DNA of 64,000 nucleotides from Brevibacillus panacihumi W25 (lineage in GTDB: Bacteria; Bacillota; Bacilli; Brevibacillales; Brevibacillaceae): contig NZ_KI629782.1 in the NCBI RefSeq assembly GCF_000503775.1, positions 372,001-436,000 on the forward strand. Reading direction: 5' to 3'. Each line of letters begins with the position of its first letter. Positions within the stretch are counted from its first letter, which is position 1. A program made the position numbers and the translations under genes. This document shows, one piece after another, positions 62,628 through 64,000 of this stretch. A model generated the notes under the pieces. It searched no databases. It was given only the letters and a program-made list of their open reading frames with translations, and was not told the origin of the DNA.

Positions 62628-63795
62628 GGAACAGCCCTCCTGCCATCAGATTCCAGAACTGCTGCCAGAAATCAGCCCCTGTATCCTCGTTGGTATTTGC
62701 CCAAGTCGGGGTATCGACCTGCACTTTCAATGGAACCTGACCGATCATCTGATCCCGGAAATGGAACTGCAGGAACCCGATGATTTGCCCATTCATCTTT
62801 TCTGTCACGACTGATTCACTCATCACCATCCGTTTTGTTACATCAGGAATTTCCTCTGGCTTGAGGGGGTAGCGAAACGCATTCGTGGTAACGAGCTGAA
62901 CCCCTTCTTTTAACGTGACCGCAGGCTCTGGTTGGATGGTTTCCCCGTACTGGACGAATTCCTTCATGGCGAAATGACGGAAGCCCCAATCCAGCATCTC
63001 GGCCGAATCATTCCAGTCATCAGGCGCGTTCAATGTAATCGCCGCCAGTTGTCTGCCGTCTCTTGTCGCCGATGAAGCCAGGCAGCGCTTCGCCAGTTTG
63101 GTATATCCCGTCTTTACCCCATCCGCGCCATTGTACAAATGAAGGAGCTTATTCTTGTTGAGAAGACGCCTATTGTACTCCTCCCCTTCCCAGGAGATGT
63201 CCTTCACCTTGGTGGAGACAATCTGCCGAAATACAGGATTCCTCAGAGCGTATGCCGACAACAAGGCCATATCCTCGGCAGTGGAGTAATGCATGTTGCT
63301 GTCATCCAAGCCGTGTGGATTGGTGAAATTGGTATGCGTCATCCCGATCAGAGCTGCCTTTTCATTCATCAGGTAGACAAAACCCGGAACCGATCCCCCT
63401 ACATGTGTCGCTACGGTCACAGCAGCGTCATTCCCCGAGCGCAGCATGAGTCCGTAAAGCAGCTCTTCCAGTGTCAGCTTCTCGTTCTTTTTCAGATAGA
63501 TCGAGGAGCCCTCCACTCCTACTGCTTCCGGCGGAACCGTTACCTCGTCCTTTAGCTGTCCCATTTCAATCGCCACAATGGCCGTCATGGTTTTGGTCAG
63601 ACTGGCAATTCGCATTTTCTTGTCGCCATTTTTGGAATAGAGTATGCGCCCGCTCGCCACGTCGATCAAAGCGGCACTCTCTGCGGATATGTTAGGAGGT
63701 CCGGCATTTGCCCTGACTTCCGCAACAGGCAGCAAAAGGAGCTGTATAAAAAGAAAAACGACGAGCACGCCGCATAAACGTTTCCGCACCCTCAT
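62620..63795 (-). CDS. dacB: Sporulation D-alanyl-D-alanine carboxypeptidase
   Basis: 391 aa, penicillin-binding protein 5* type. Signal peptide to about residue 30; catalytic Ser in ASLTK at 64-68, SGN near 129, KTGYTK near 233. It trims cortex peptides. The start at 63795 is after GGGGAGG with 6 nt spacing; 63810 is rejected. Confidence 0.93.
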   Translation of the reverse strand: MRVRKRLCGVLVVFLFIQLLLLPVAEVRANAGPPNISAESAALIDVASGRILYSKNGDKKMRIASLTKTMTAIVAIEMGQLKDEVTVPPEAVGVEGSSIYLKKNEKLTLEELLYGLMLRSGNDAAVTVATHVGGSVPGFVYLMNEKAALIGMTHTNFTNPHGLDDSNMHYSTAEDMALLSAYALRNPVFRQIVSTKVKDISWEGEEYNRRLLNKNKLLHLYNGADGVKTGYTKLAKRCLASSATRDGRQLAAITLNAPDDWNDSAEMLDWGFRHFAMKEFVQYGETIQPEPAVTLKEGVQLVTTNAFRYPLKPEEIPDVTKRMVMSESVVTEKMNGQIIGFLQFHFRDQMIGQVPLKVQVDTPTWANTNEDTGADFWQQFWNLMAGGLFRA

Positions 63796-63887
63796 CCACA
63801 TCCTCCCCATTCCAAAGTACAGATCACAAGGTTTGTACCAAGTATATGGGGACGAGTCAGGGGTTAGTACGAAAAAGTCAACAGCAT

Positions 63888-64000
63888 CTAGTCGTTTCTC
63901 GTCTCATCTGCTTTTCCGAACAATGCGGAAGCCTCCATTCGGGCCTCTTCAACGTCCAGATTGACAGGCGGTGGAGGCAAATCGGAGAGCTCGCGCAATC
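63888..64000 (-). CDS. scpB: C-terminal end of ScpB
   Basis: 37 codons visible, ending LRELSDLPPPPVNLDVEEAR to a TAG at 63888. The ELSDLPPPP tail fits the segregation and condensation protein B, and in B. subtilis scpB is upstream of dacB-spmA. Start is beyond the window. Confidence 0.6.
   Translation of the reverse strand, partial: LRELSDLPPPPVNLDVEEARMEASALFGKADETRND

Overview
The window looks like chromosome of an endospore-forming, menaquinone-respiring Firmicute, most likely Brevibacillus or a close relative in the Paenibacillaceae. The grounds are gene order that tracks Bacillus subtilis over long stretches (aro-trp-hisC-tyrA supraoperon; spoIVA-hbs-folE; gpsA/plsY/der; rpsA/plsC/cmk; ypeB-sleB; mecA-like/recQ/ypbB/fer; resABCDE; spmAB-dacB), many sporulation genes, SD sequences of the GGAGG type, frequent GTG/TTG starts, and base composition near 50% GC by eye. 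Most genes are on the minus strand. No insertion sequence, prophage, CRISPR array or replication origin was seen; this is core chromosome with small local insertions. The genus assignment is inference and no database was searched.

Region by region: 1-11000 is the aromatic supraoperon, read right to left: aroC-aroB-aroH, then a promoter and attenuator leader, trpEDCFBA, hisC and tyrA (cut by the window edge). The trp leader has eleven GAG/TAG triplets at a 5-nt period followed by overlapping antiterminator and terminator hairpins, and the gene for the matching 11-subunit RNA-binding protein (mtrB) lies at 17.7-17.9 kb. 11-18.6 kb holds a small HTH-like protein, cheR with a SigD-type promoter, ndk, the menaquinone tail genes (hepT, ubiX, ubiA, menG, hepS), mtrB and a lytic transglycosylase. 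18.7-26.4 kb has tRNA-Pro(GGG), a YcdB-like exported protein, folE, hbs, spoIVA, a lipoprotein, two [2Fe-2S] ferredoxins, a DUF2768-like protein and spoVIF.

26.4-39.2 kb holds gpsA, plsY, der, the YIEGIA pair, fni, rpsA, plsC, cmk, a PilZ protein, ypeB, sleB (short form, SigG-type promoter), a zinc-ribbon miniprotein and prsW. 39.2-49.8 kb holds asparaginase, a DUF817 protein, glutamate dehydrogenase, a PIG-L deacetylase, a MecA-like adaptor, LysM and CPBP proteins, recQ, ypbB, a coiled-coil protein and ferredoxin. 49.8-53.3 kb holds serA with a long upstream region carrying two promoters, PurR-box-like operators, a T-box riboswitch and a small overlapping reading frame, then a frameshifted acetyltransferase. 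53.3-64 kb holds a HAD phosphatase, resE/resD, resC/resB/resA, rluB, spmB, spmA, dacB and the 3' end of scpB.

Functionally the window joins chorismate and tryptophan synthesis to its own regulator, supplies the isoprenoid tail and methylation steps of menaquinone, and holds the cytochrome c maturation and respiratory-sensing genes that depend on menaquinone respiration. It also holds spore coat, cortex and germination functions.
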